A stretch of DNA of 14,143 bases from Pavlovales sp. CCMP2436. Lineage: Eukaryota; Haptophyta; Pavlovophyceae; Pavlovales. Below the pieces are notes generated by a model. The model was not told the origin of the DNA. It worked only from the letters and a program-made list of their open reading frames with translations, and searched no databases. Made by a program: the position numbers and the translations under genes. Location: contig MU631436.1 in NCBI GenBank assembly GCA_026770615.1, positions 309,097 to 323,239 on the forward strand, written 5' to 3'. Of this stretch, positions 1 to 6,860 are shown piece by piece (position 1 is the stretch's first letter; each line of letters opens with the position of its first letter).

Positions 1-147
1 GGCTGGGCGGCGGCGGGCTCGACGGCGGGTTGCGGCGCTGCAGCTGGGACGAGCGGAAGACTGCGGCACGAAAAGCGGCGGTTTTGGTTTAGACGTGATT
101 AAGTCAGTAAATGTTTGTCTGGGTGTCACCTTTACGAGAAGAGCAAG

Positions 148-282
148 ATGGCGTGCTTGATGCGGCCGAGCTTGGGTCTCGTCCGCAGCGAGAGGAAGAG
201 GAAGGTCACGAGTGAGTCGACGGGCGGCCGACAGCGAGTGAAGCACGGAAGCCGCGCGCGGGTCGATGGGCGGATGCTGTAG
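148..282 (+). CDS. Possible 44-residue ORF or first exon (weak)
   Basis: An ATG in a good context (aagATGgcg) opens a basic 44-codon frame starting MACLMRPSLGLVRSERKRK and closing at TAG 280-282. A strong donor-like GTGAGT lies inside it at 212-217, so 148-211 could instead be a first coding exon. No downstream exon was found and no family is recognised. Its neighbourhood is repeat-rich, so it may be spurious. Confidence 0.15.
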   Translation: MACLMRPSLGLVRSERKRKVTSESTGGRQRVKHGSRARVDGRML

Positions 283-316
283 CTGATTGATTGGCGGACG
301 CTGTAGCTGATAGATT
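268..316 (+). repeat. Two-copy tandem repeat, ~24 bp unit
   Basis: Units 268-292 and 293-316 share the core ctgtagctgat and most flanking bases. They differ by a few substitutions (atgctg/acgctg, gattgatt/gatagatt). Confidence 0.75.
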
Positions 317-324
317 TCCGAAAT

Positions 325-345
325 AAGTCCGGTACTACCGGACTT
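325..345. repeat. Perfect short hairpin
   Basis: The arms aagtccggt (325-333) and accggactt (337-345) are perfect reverse complements with a 3-nt loop. No T-run follows, so it is not a typical terminator, and its role is unknown. Confidence 0.7.
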
Positions 346-535
346 GTCGAAGTCAGCAGAGGAGGGTCCCGCCTGGTCCTCGAGGGACGGGCTCCGGACG
401 AGCGCTATCGTGAGCGCTCGTGACGAGCTCCACCCGACAGGAAGTGTGAGCGGGTCCTCGCTGTCGCGCGCACTCCACGATAAGCTCTCGTATTGCTGCG
501 CAATAAACCCACAGTCAGTAATTGTTTGTCTGGGT

Positions 536-577
536 GTCAGTTGACATTTTTTAAAATATTGTCAGTTGACATTTTTT
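536..577 (+). repeat. 17-bp direct repeat before the Mutator-like element
   Basis: gtcagttgacatttttt occurs at 536-552 and 561-577, 25 bp apart. The second copy overlaps the left target-site duplication of the element that starts at 580. Confidence 0.85.
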
Positions 578-579
578 GG
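570..579 (+). repeat. Left target-site duplication (10 bp)
   Basis: cattttttgg lies directly outside the left inverted terminus and is repeated exactly at 3241-3250 directly outside the right terminus. Confidence 0.9.
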
Positions 580-1000
580 CGGGTAATTTTTTCTCCGACA
601 GTCAACAAAACTCCCGACCGGCGGAGAATAAGCCTTATCGTCCGACAGTCGGAGAGGAAACGCGGCCACACTCTTATTCTCCGACATCCCTGCTGGACTT
701 AGCGCTGGTCGCGCGACCGCGACGTTGCCCCTTCTCCAGTCCCTTCTCCGCCATCTCCGCGCTCGCGCTGTCGCGGCGGACACGGACATGATGGGCGACG
801 AGGTGTCGCGCGACTAGGCGCCGCGCAACGACGCGCCGCGCACCCCGCCGCCGCCCCGCCGCGGGCTGGCGAGCCGTCCACGCCACGGACGCCGCTCGAG
901 TGCCCCTCGCCGCTCGAGTGCCCCTACGACGGGTTCACGCTCGAAGGCGAGGGCGGCGGCGAGTCCGCCGGGCTCGGCGGCGGCGGACTCGGCGGCGGCG
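580..1000 (+). repeat. Left long terminal inverted repeat
   Basis: It matches the reverse complement of about 2840-3240 with scattered substitutions and small indels, for example a short extra segment near 3208-3218 on the right. It contains a degenerate copy of the 5' end of the transposase-like gene: MMGDE is readable, then a stop replaces the next frame. The inner limit is approximate because GC-rich simple sequence blurs it. Confidence 0.85.
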
Positions 1001-1500
1001 GCGCGACTCCCGCTGGGCTCGGCTGTGGCGGCGCGTTGGTGCTCGATGTGGTGACTAGGGACAAGCGGACTAGGGATGCAGGCCAGGGCTTGCGTTCCGC
1101 GCAGTGCCCAACAAAGGGCGGCGCTGAAGCTGGCGAAACAGTCGGCGCGCGCCCAAGTCTGGGCATGAAATTCTGCTGCCTCGCGATGGTGAGACAGAAC
1201 GGCCAGACGGCTCGACGTCATCCGTGTCGCGAACTCAGTCTGACTGTCTGAAATAACTAAATGTAAGTTAGAACGGCGTCTGAGCGCTGTTCGCAACACA
1301 TAGCACTACTAGAAAAACTAACGTATATAGATATACCGTTAGTACTGACTAATGCAACAGTGCAAGTTGAAGTGATCAAACAACAGGAAGATCGACCGTT
1401 CCCTCGTCGGGACTACGAGCCGCCGTGCCCCCCCCTGCCGCGCCCCGCCGCGCCGGCGGCGGGCGCGAACACCGCCGCGCCCGCCGCCGCGCCCGCGCGC

Positions 1501-1752
1501 CTACTTCGGCGCCTCCCCCTCGTTTTGAATGCGGCTGCCTCGCTTGCAGCCAGCCCCATGCGCGCTGAGCGGCGGCAGCACACTCGTTGGCTGCGCTCCC
1601 GCCTGTCCCGCGGCGAAAGAGGCTGCCTCACTGGCAGCGGCGGCGGTCGCGCGCGCGCTCCCCGATACGGTGACAAACTGCAGCGTCTCCAACTCCGGAA
1701 GGCCAGCCGCCTTGCGATAGAGAACGGAGATAGCATGCCGCATCTCCGCCAT
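1501..1752 (-). pseudogene. Unrecognised coding fragment inside the MULE
   Basis: The minus-strand frame starts MAEMRHAISVLYRKAAGLPE and runs 83 codons. Beyond the first ~30 residues it becomes Ala/Gly/Arg-rich like all other frames here. It lies downstream of the DNA-binding part of the transposase-like gene on the same strand, so it may be a further decayed exon. No family is recognised. The rest of 1030-1760 shows only GC-rich sequence with no better frame. Confidence 0.25.
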
Positions 1753-1765
1753 GAGCGCGGGAACC

Positions 1766-1803
<38 letters not shown>

Positions 1804-1869
1804 TAAATAAATAATAATAATAATAATAAAAAAAAAACGAATACGAATGCGAATGCTAATGCTAATGAT
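1766..1869 (+). repeat. (TAA)n microsatellite, A-run and 6-bp repeat
   Basis: TAA/TAAA units run from 1766 to about 1828 and are followed by an A-run. About five 6-bp units (cgaatg/ctaatg) follow to 1869. On the minus strand the block starts with GTATCA and ends TTATTAG, so it could be an AT-rich intron of the transposase-like gene, but frames on the two sides do not join cleanly. Confidence 0.9.
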
Positions 1870-3024
1870 ACCTTGGCGGCAGCTGCGCGAGGTGTCGAGT
1901 CTCGTTGACGAGCATCTGCACGCGCTCGGTCAGCGTCAGCGTCAAGGCAGGCGCTGCGGAAGAGGTACTAGGCACCGCAGGGCGGACGTGCGCGAAGAGG
2001 CGCGAGCGAGCTTGGTGAAGCTGGCCCGCATCAAAGGACGAGGTCAGCCAGAGCCAGGCAAATAGCTCCTCTTTGACGAGGTTTTCGAGGGGTTTGCCCT
2101 GGGAGTAGAGGGCCTGGCCGACCACGAGGCTGTGCCTGCATGGTAAGCTGCGTAGGAGAACGCGAAGCGGCGGCGGCGGCGTGGGTGGGGGGGGGGGGGG
2201 GGGGGGAATAGAGAGACAGAGATACAGAGAGACAGAGAGAGAAGGGGAAGGGGAGGCTGCACCTTTTTGTCGATGAAGGTGTGGATCTCGCGCACGCTCG
2301 GCTGGAGGAGCTTCATGTCGTTCGTCACGAGGTCGAGGAGCTGGTCGGGAATCTTTTACCCGCAACTGTACGTCGCTTCGCGCTCCGCAGCCGACAACTC
2401 GCGCGGCGTTGAGCGCGTGGGGTGCTCGCAGTGCACCAGGACGGCGGACTTGATGACCCAGCCCGTAGTCGACTCCTCGAAGTCGATCTTCCACTTGCAC
2501 AAGTTGTCCGAGTCGTTGCAGTGGTTGAAGTTGGTGGACTGTCGCCCGCCGTCCTACTTCGCCTTGGCCTTGGACTCCCGCGCCTTGACGCCGAAGGAGC
2601 AGATGAGCGTAAACTCCGCCCCACGCAACTTGGTCGCGCCCCGAGTGCTCGACGCGTTGAGCACGTGCCCCTCGCCCTTGGAGAGCGTCGCGAACACATC
2701 GCTCGCCAGCTTGCTCGTCGCCCAAGGCCCTTGGGGCAGCGCCTGGAATGCGAGGCCGCCCCGGTCTGCCTGGTCATTGCCGCGCGGCGCTGCTGCGAGC
2801 ACCTCCGCCGTACGGCGCGTGTCCACGGGCGCCGCCGCGCCGCCGAGCCCGCCGCCGCCGGGCCCGGCGGGCTCGCCGCCGCCCTCGCCGTCGAGAGTGA
2901 ACCCGTAGGGGCACTCGAGCGGCGTCCGTGGCGTGGACGGCTCGCCAGCCCTCGGCGGCGGCGGCGGGGTGCGCGGCGCGTCGTTGCGCGGCGCCTGGTC
3001 GCGCGGCGCCTCGTCGCCCATCAT
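1862..3024 (-). pseudogene. Broken MULE transposase-like gene (DNA-binding part)
   Basis: The minus-strand frame opens at ATG 3024 with a Pro/Gly-rich N-terminus (MMGDEAPRD...), continues to ...GVKARESKAKAK and stops at 2554-2556. The same region then resumes as a C-x-H-rich, Trp-containing segment (HCNDSDNLCKWKIDFEES, then GWVIKSAVLVHCEHP), a second stop near 2360, and LLDLVTNDMKLLQPSVREI. The order Cys, spaced Cys, C-x-W-x-I, G-W-V, then H-x-x-H resembles the FAR1/FLYWCH-type zinc DNA-binding domain of MULE transposases. A donor-like AAG|GTGCAG (~2264) and an acceptor-like catgcag (~2139) flank a pyrimidine tract, suggesting an intron, after which SLVVGQALYSQGKPLENLV is open to ~1862. The DDE catalytic core is not seen. 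The family call is moderate and the broken state is clear. Confidence 0.5.
2187..2250 (+). repeat. G20 run and GA-rich tract
   Basis: Twenty consecutive G (2187-2206) are followed by a purine tract of GA/GACA units to about 2250. On the minus strand this is a pyrimidine tract inside a possible intron of the transposase-like gene. Confidence 0.9.
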
Positions 3025-3240
3025 GTCCGTGTCTGCCGCGACAGCGCGAGCGCGGAGAAGGCGGAGAAGGGACTGGAGAAGGGGCAACGTCGCGGTCGCG
3101 CGACCAGCGCTAAGTCCAGCAGGTATGTCGGAGAATAAGAGTGTGGCCGCGTTTCCTCTCCGACTGTCGGACGATAAGGCTTATTCTCCGCCGGTCGGGG
3201 AGTTTTGTTTTTCTCCAACTGTCGGAGAAAAAATTACCCG
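2840..3240 (-). repeat. Right long terminal inverted repeat
   Basis: This is the partner of the left arm. It contains the ATG and N-terminal codons of the minus-strand transposase-like gene (ATG at 3024-3022), so the terminal repeat and the coding 5' end overlap. Confidence 0.85.
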
Positions 3241-3250
3241 CATTTTTTGG
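3241..3250 (+). repeat. Right target-site duplication (10 bp)
   Basis: An exact copy of cattttttgg at 570-579, directly after the terminal ...ttacccg. Confidence 0.9.
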
Positions 3251-3251
3251 T

Positions 3252-3264
3252 ATACAATTATTGG
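3252..3264 (+). repeat. Probable LINE target-site duplication, 3' side (13 bp)
   Basis: atacaattattgg is repeated exactly at 6899-6911. The two copies bracket the minus-strand LINE sequence, matching the length of the 13-bp duplications around the two inserts nested in it. Confidence 0.6.
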
Positions 3265-3599
3265 TATAAAACTAAATTGACGTGCGCTAATGCGCAGCTC
3301 GCCTAACCGCCGAGGGCGGTAATCTCCAACCCCTGGTCTAGTTCCAGGCGGCCGGGTGACTAAATAATCCTCCACTTATCTTAAAAAAAACTCTCTCCTC
3401 TTCTAAGGTGGTTGCGGTTGTTGGCCTGGGATAAGTGGTTTGGTTCCTCTCTAGTGTGAGCCGATGTTGCTGTGAATCACGCGAATAGGCGTGAGTCCGA
3501 GGTCTGTTTGTCTGGGTGTGTTTATCAGTGTGACTAGTGAATGTTGTCGGAGCCTGCGTGCCCATTTTCTTGGTGCTGCTGGTGGCGCCCATCGGACGC
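3265..3599 (-). other. LINE 3' untranslated region
   Basis: This non-coding stretch follows the OTU stop codon. Near its end it contains short hairpins, including gcgctaatgcgc and ccgccctcggcgg, and it ends AT-rich before the 13-bp TSD. Such structured 3' ends are often what a LINE reverse transcriptase recognises. It also holds the 15-mer tgtttgtctgggtgt (3505-3519) seen twice in the left flank. Confidence 0.5.
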
Positions 3600-3755
3600 T
3601 TAAAAGTTGATTTGGTAGTGGATGAGCTGGGTGCGGTAGGTTGGGGTCTGGGCCTGCCATATGAATAAATAAGGTTGAGGTCACGTCTATTCCCACTTGC
3701 TTGTGAGTGGCTATTGCTATGTCGATCCGTAGGATGGTTGCTATGCTGTAGAACA

Positions 3756-3768
3756 TGTTGTTGTGTAT
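3756..3768 (+). repeat. TSD of nested insert A (13 bp)
   Basis: tgttgttgtgtat is repeated exactly at 3922-3934. Its second copy lies in OTU codons that continue on the other side of the insert. Confidence 0.9.
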
Positions 3769-3921
3769 ATATATTAGCGGCTCAGCATGGTTCAACAGGT
3801 GTTGTTCAGTCACTGGCTTGGTCGACGTCAGGCTGAGGTCGAGCGATAGACCCAAACCCTCATGCACCAGCACTCATACCAAAGGGTGTGAGTGTGTGCG
3901 CCCCGGCCCCCCCGCCCCGCC
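3769..3921 (-). mobile_element. Nested insert A: 153-bp SINE-like retroelement
   Basis: It is bounded by perfect 13-bp TSDs and interrupts the OTU coding region of the LINE. In minus orientation it starts GC-rich (ggcggggcgggggggccgg), passes a cacacactcacac stretch and ends with a 56-bp tail (3831-3776) followed by a short AT tail (taatatat). The tail matches insert B at 54 of 56 positions. No tRNA-like A or B box is evident. Length, TSD and AT-rich 3' tail fit a SINE or a retrotransposed short RNA. Confidence 0.8.
3776..3831 (-). repeat. Shared 56-bp tail, copy in insert A
   Basis: This is the reverse complement of 5067-5122 with only two differences. It starts ctgacgtcgaccaag and ends catgctgagccgct on the minus strand, followed by an AT tail and the TSD. 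Confidence 0.95.
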
Positions 3922-3934
3922 TGTTGTTGTGTAT
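3922..3934 (+). repeat. TSD of nested insert A, second copy
   Basis: Exact match to 3756-3768, flanking the 153-bp insert. Confidence 0.9.
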
Positions 3935-4820
3935 CCAACCGTCTTCTTTGCCTGGTATGCCATCGACCACATGGGAGCGGTGCTGTTGCCACAGGGATCT
4001 GTTGGGTCTTCGTTGGGCCGTCTGAGGTCCAAGTGGTTCTGGACGTTTTCAGGTAGCGCCCGGGTGTGGGCTATGGCTCGTTCGCGGAGGTTCGCTGCTG
4101 CTTGTTTGTGACTTGTACCGTTGCCCCCCGTCGATTCCCATGGCTGCGTAGAGGAAACAGTTCCCGTCGCCCACAACGTCCATGTCCATGAGGTTTACGG
4201 TAGCATACAGTTTTTCGATTTCCCAGGCTCTCGCTGGTGTCCATTGGGTGATTATCTTGGGTTTCCCATGGCGGCCCTTTGAGCGGGTGGACGTTTCGAG
4301 GGGTTGTTAATGGTTAGTGTGCTGCTTCCGGCTCCATTTCCTGTTGGAAAGTTGGGTATACCTGTACCCTTTTTCGTGCGAGGTCGTTTGGGGGGGTTTG
4401 GGAGGTTGGAGATCCGCCCCTGGGCAGCCCGTCTGGCTTCCTTTTGTTTTTATTGGGTGTCTGTGTATTGTTATTTGCGGCGGTTGAGGACGGCTGCGAA
4501 CGCGTCGACATTGTGGGTGCTTGCCAAGTTGTTACTCTGCGGTGGCTGGGTTGATGGTGTGAAAGGGTCGATTTCCGTGTCCTTGGGTCATCAGGGTCGT
4601 TTGTGGGCTCATCGTCCTTAATGAGCTTGGTTCTTTCGGCGTTTAAAGCTTCAGTGGCTGCTAGGAGGACTCCTTGTATGGTGACCGTCTTGTACTCCTA
4701 GGTTGGGTTCAGTTTGTAGCTCCTGGGTCTGTATCGAGACGCTCCCGGCGTGCGCGTCCGGGTGGCTGAGTGCAGAGTCAGCGATGGCACGTAATTCCGA
4801 GTTGGTTCCGAGGCCTCCGA

Positions 4821-4833
4821 GTATTTTCATGAT
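4821..4833 (+). repeat. TSD of nested insert B (13 bp)
   Basis: gtattttcatgat is repeated exactly at 5131-5143. Both copies encode the same Ile-Met-Lys-Ile stretch of the LINE ORF on the minus strand. Confidence 0.9.
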
Positions 4834-4892
4834 CGACGGCACGTACCGTGACGACAACTGGCGCTGCCACAATGCCGACCGGGGCGCACGCC

Positions 4893-4932
4893 TCGGCCGC
4901 GGTGGCCGCGGCGGCCGCGGCGGCCGCGGCGG
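4893..4932 (+). repeat. 9-bp GC tandem repeat in insert B
   Basis: Units of ccgcggcgg, with one variant carrying ggtgg, are repeated about four times. A G-run follows 38 bp downstream. Confidence 0.8.
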
Positions 4933-5066
4933 ACAGGGCACACGCACCTAAATGGACGTGAGCGTTGTGTGGGGGGGGGGGAGCCGGGGGGAGCCTGTGG
5001 CAATTGCTACGAGTTCACCACCAACCTCACCTCTACCACCACCATCCCTGCTGCCAGGACTAACGT

Positions 5067-5122
5067 CTGACGTCGACCAAGTCAGTGAGTGAACAACACC
5101 TGTTGAACCATGCTGAGCCGCT
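5067..5122 (+). repeat. Shared 56-bp tail, copy in insert B
   Basis: 54/56 identical to the tail of insert A in inverted orientation. It is followed by atatatat and then the TSD. Confidence 0.95.
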
Positions 5123-5130
5123 ATATATAT

Positions 5131-5143
5131 GTATTTTCATGAT
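5131..5143 (+). repeat. TSD of nested insert B, second copy
   Basis: Exact match to 4821-4833. Confidence 0.9.
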
Positions 5144-5182
5144 TACGGTTCGTCGAAGGTCACGTTGGTCGGCGGTTGCTGG

Positions 5183-5257
5183 GCAATGCTTCATAATATG
5201 TTCGACTGAGTCCGTATCGTCTCCTGGGTTTAGGCTTATCATGATGCAGAAGGAGCA
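5183..5257 (-). other. LINE C-terminal CCHC zinc knuckle
   Basis: The motif CSFC...VEHIMKHCP has spacing C-x2-C-x15-H-x4-C (codons at 5257-5255, 5248-5246, 5200-5198, 5185-5183). This is the zf-RVT-like knuckle usual after the RT/RNase H part of non-LTR retrotransposons. The preceding RYMTGTTNYNTER segment also fits that region. Confidence 0.8.
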
Positions 5258-5674
5258 TTTGGTGCTGAGTTTAGGGCCACCGTCGTAAAGGGTAACGTCG
5301 AGGAGCTTTGGTTCGTCTCTTGCCCGTTCTGTGTTGTAATTCGTGGTGCCTGTCATGTATCGGACGTATGTGCCTTGAGTGGCCCCTGAGTTTTCCCCCA
5401 TGGGTGGTCTTAAGGAGGCTGTTGACTCCTTTATCCAGAGGTCGGTTCGGTCCCTTAGGCGGATGGCATATTTTTGTGTGCGTCTAGTAAGGTTCCGGGG
5501 GTCTTTGCGGACATGGACGTTTATAGCTTGGGTTCCCTCTTCTTCTATGACTGCCCTGCGGATGGTGGATGGAGTGTGGTCGATAAAGTTCCCGTCTTTA
5601 TTTGTGACGCTGTACATTGCTGGCGGCCAAGCGCATGGGCCTAGGTCGTGAAAGGGGGTTTCGTTCTCCACTGC

Positions 5675-6320
5675 CACTTGTCTGGCGGCCCAGTCAGCGC
5701 AGACGTTGAGTGTCACATGCACTGCGTCATAGGCTGGCATTGGTGCTCCTCCTGCCGTGGGCGGTAGTTGTATCTCATTGGCCTTCTCGTTCGCCTTGCC
5801 GATGAGGGCATCGGTTCCCGCGTTGTCAAGAATATAAACTTGGCTGGCCGTGTCGATTCTTGGGTTTTGTATCAGTGGTCTGAGGACAGAGTCTGCTTTG
5901 TGGGCTTTCTGGTGCTTGGAGATTTGGGTTTTGCCGGCGTGGGTGTTGCGTGTGAGGAGTTCGCTGAGTCTTCGGAGTTGTGACTGTCGGCTTGGCGTGG
6001 CTGTTTCGCCCGTGCCGGATTGTGATTCGGTGTTTGTGGCTGTTTTGCAGTTGGGGTTTAGGCGCCACAAATTCCTGAGTGGGTTGAGGCAGTCCCAAGA
6101 GGTGGTGAGTGTCGTCTGTGTTTGGAGGGATTTGAGTCGGAGGCTGAGTGTCGCAGCTGTTAGCTCGCTGTCTAGAGCGTCTTTGTCCCCTGGACGGATG
6201 GCGTTGGTCATGTGTATTTTCCCGTCTCCCGTATGGGTAGTTGATTAGGTAAGCGACGCCTCCTGCTGTTTTACCTGTCATCTCCTTGTGGGAGCCATCG
6301 ACTGCTACGTCGGTGACTGT
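5675..6320 (-). other. RNase H domain of the LINE
   Basis: The first motif is TDVAVDGSHK...GGVAYLI, with the catalytic Asp codon at 6299-6297. After a frameshift, KIHMTNAIRPGD...DSELTAATLSL gives the Glu at 6166-6164. TTSWDCLNPL gives the second Asp at 6094-6092, 24 residues later, close to the spacing in classical RNase HI. The last acidic motif is either in the ANEKANEI segment (~5800) or in NVCADWAAR (~5685). The frame break between the first two motifs makes the domain non-functional as it stands. Confidence 0.75.
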
Positions 6321-6860
6321 TGAACCTCCCGGGAGAGCTGTTCCTAGTGTTTTGTCATGTTTGTCCAGATGAGCGTTTCGCAGGTGTGCCGTGTAGGATC
6401 TGGCGCCTGCGGATGCTGCAAACCGTGGGAGGGCTTGGAGGGTTGCGGCTGTCAGGATTTTTGGAGAGATGGTGGGATGTGGTGTTCGTGGCCTGGCTCC
6501 CAGTTGGAGACCCATTCTTTTGCGAAGAGGGCTCTGCTTTGTGAGACCCAGGGATCCTCGTCCGTGCGTGCACTTGATGATCCATTCAACTGGATGTTCC
6601 TCTTGATCGTCCGTTCTATCGCTGTTGTGGGGTTGGGCGAGAGAATGGCACGGTCTAGATCTGTTGCTCCATCTGTTCGTCCTTGTATGGGTTGGCACAG
6701 TTGGAGTGTGTCGGCGAGTGGTCTGTTAAGTTGGGTCTGTAGTTGACTCCTTAGCTTTTTATTGGCCGCCTTGGGTTTTGGCTTTCCCGGTGGCTATTAG
6801 TGGAGAGTTCAGTTCCGGTCCGAGAAGTTCACCAATTAGTGTGAGTTTCCCAATCGGGAT

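Larger units (their letters stand above)
1..569. other. Left flank, mostly non-coding, short repeats
   Basis: No convincing gene is seen. The stretch holds a 24-25 bp tandem duplication (268-316), a perfect 9-bp-arm hairpin (325-345), two copies of a ~26-bp block ending in tgtttgtctgggtgtca (103-128 and 514-539), and a direct repeat gtcagttgacatttttt (536-552 and 561-577). An AATAAA hexamer lies at about 501-506. Together these could be decayed transposon or LTR material, but no element boundary could be proved. Confidence 0.5.
580..3240 (-). mobile_element. Mutator-like (MULE) DNA transposon, probably defective
   Basis: The element is 2,661 bp. It starts with cgggtaattttttctcc and ends with the exact reverse complement, and both ends abut a perfect 10-bp TSD (cattttttgg). 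Near-identical inverted repeats run inward about 400 bp on each side (580 to ~1000, and ~2840 to 3240). Long inverted repeats with 9-11 bp TSDs are the hallmark of Mutator-like elements. The internal minus-strand gene resembles the FAR1/FLYWCH-type DNA-binding region found at the N-terminus of MULE transposases but contains stop codons. No DDE transposase core was recognised and the element is short for an autonomous MULE, so it is probably internally deleted. The inside also carries a TAA microsatellite, a G20 run and a GA-rich tract. Boundaries are very secure; superfamily assignment is good but rests on structure plus one weak domain match. Confidence 0.85.
3600..4240 (-). other. OTU-type cysteine protease domain (split by an insert)
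   Basis: MDMDVVGDGNCFLYAAMGID carries the OTU nucleophile motif D-G-N-C (Cys codon at 4159-4157, Asp at 4168-4166). ANLRERAIAHTRALPENVQ matches the helix after the Cys loop. A conserved-type Trp (GKEDGWI, codon 3937-3935) precedes the insert, and NMFYSIATILRIDIAIATH follows it, like the L-x-A-x-A...I-x-V strand of OTUs. LIHYQINF followed by TAA supplies the catalytic His (3620-3618). Cys-to-His distance without the 166-bp insertion is about 124 residues, as in known OTU folds. Frames change at least three times, so this copy is dead. OTU proteases remove ubiquitin from substrates; what a LINE uses one for is unknown. Confidence 0.7.
4834..5130 (+). mobile_element. Nested insert B: 297-bp SINE-like retroelement
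   Basis: It is bounded by perfect 13-bp TSDs and interrupts the LINE ORF just after the CCHC knuckle. In plus orientation it has a GC-rich 5' part with a 9-bp ccgcggcgg-type tandem (4893-4932), a G11 run (4971-4981), a C/A-rich stretch, then the 56-bp tail (5067-5122) and a tatatatat end. Only the tail is shared with insert A, which lies in the opposite orientation. No protein-coding capacity or tRNA-like promoter is obvious. Confidence 0.8.
3600..6698 (-). pseudogene. LINE polyprotein remnant (RNase H - CCHC - linker - OTU)
   Basis: The longest intact block is 6211-5060 (383 codons), preceded by an overlapping block 6698-5826 in another frame. The frame change falls inside RNase H between the first catalytic Asp and the Glu. 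The 383-codon block includes the CCHC motif and then runs into the nested insert at 5130. Beyond the insert the chain continues at 4820 with the same Ile-Met-Lys codons supplied by the target duplication. The linker at ~4820-4250 is Ser/Thr/Pro/Gln-rich and broken. The OTU region needs at least three frame changes and is split by the second insert. A non-LTR retrotransposon ORF would supply reverse transcription functions; the OTU part would be a cysteine (iso)peptidase. Frame disruptions could partly be sequencing errors, but two insertions certainly broke it. Confidence 0.75.

Noticed and set aside
814..1299. 161-codon minus-strand frame in the MULE left arm
   Set aside because: It runs antisense through the left inverted repeat, is low-complexity Ala/Arg-rich and has no recognised motif.
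2267..3280. Plus-strand open frames across the MULE right half
   Set aside because: They are Arg/Ala/Pro-rich shadows of the minus-strand transposase-like gene and of the inverted repeat.
3781..3800. ggttcaacagg as a tRNA-type B box in the insert tail
   Set aside because: It lies antisense to the presumed SINE orientation, lacks the final match to the consensus and has no A box at the right spacing.
3776..5122. The inverted 56-bp pair as terminal inverted repeats of a 1.3-kb DNA transposon
   Set aside because: Each copy is the tail of a separate insert with its own perfect 13-bp TSD, and LINE coding sequence runs continuously between the two inserts.
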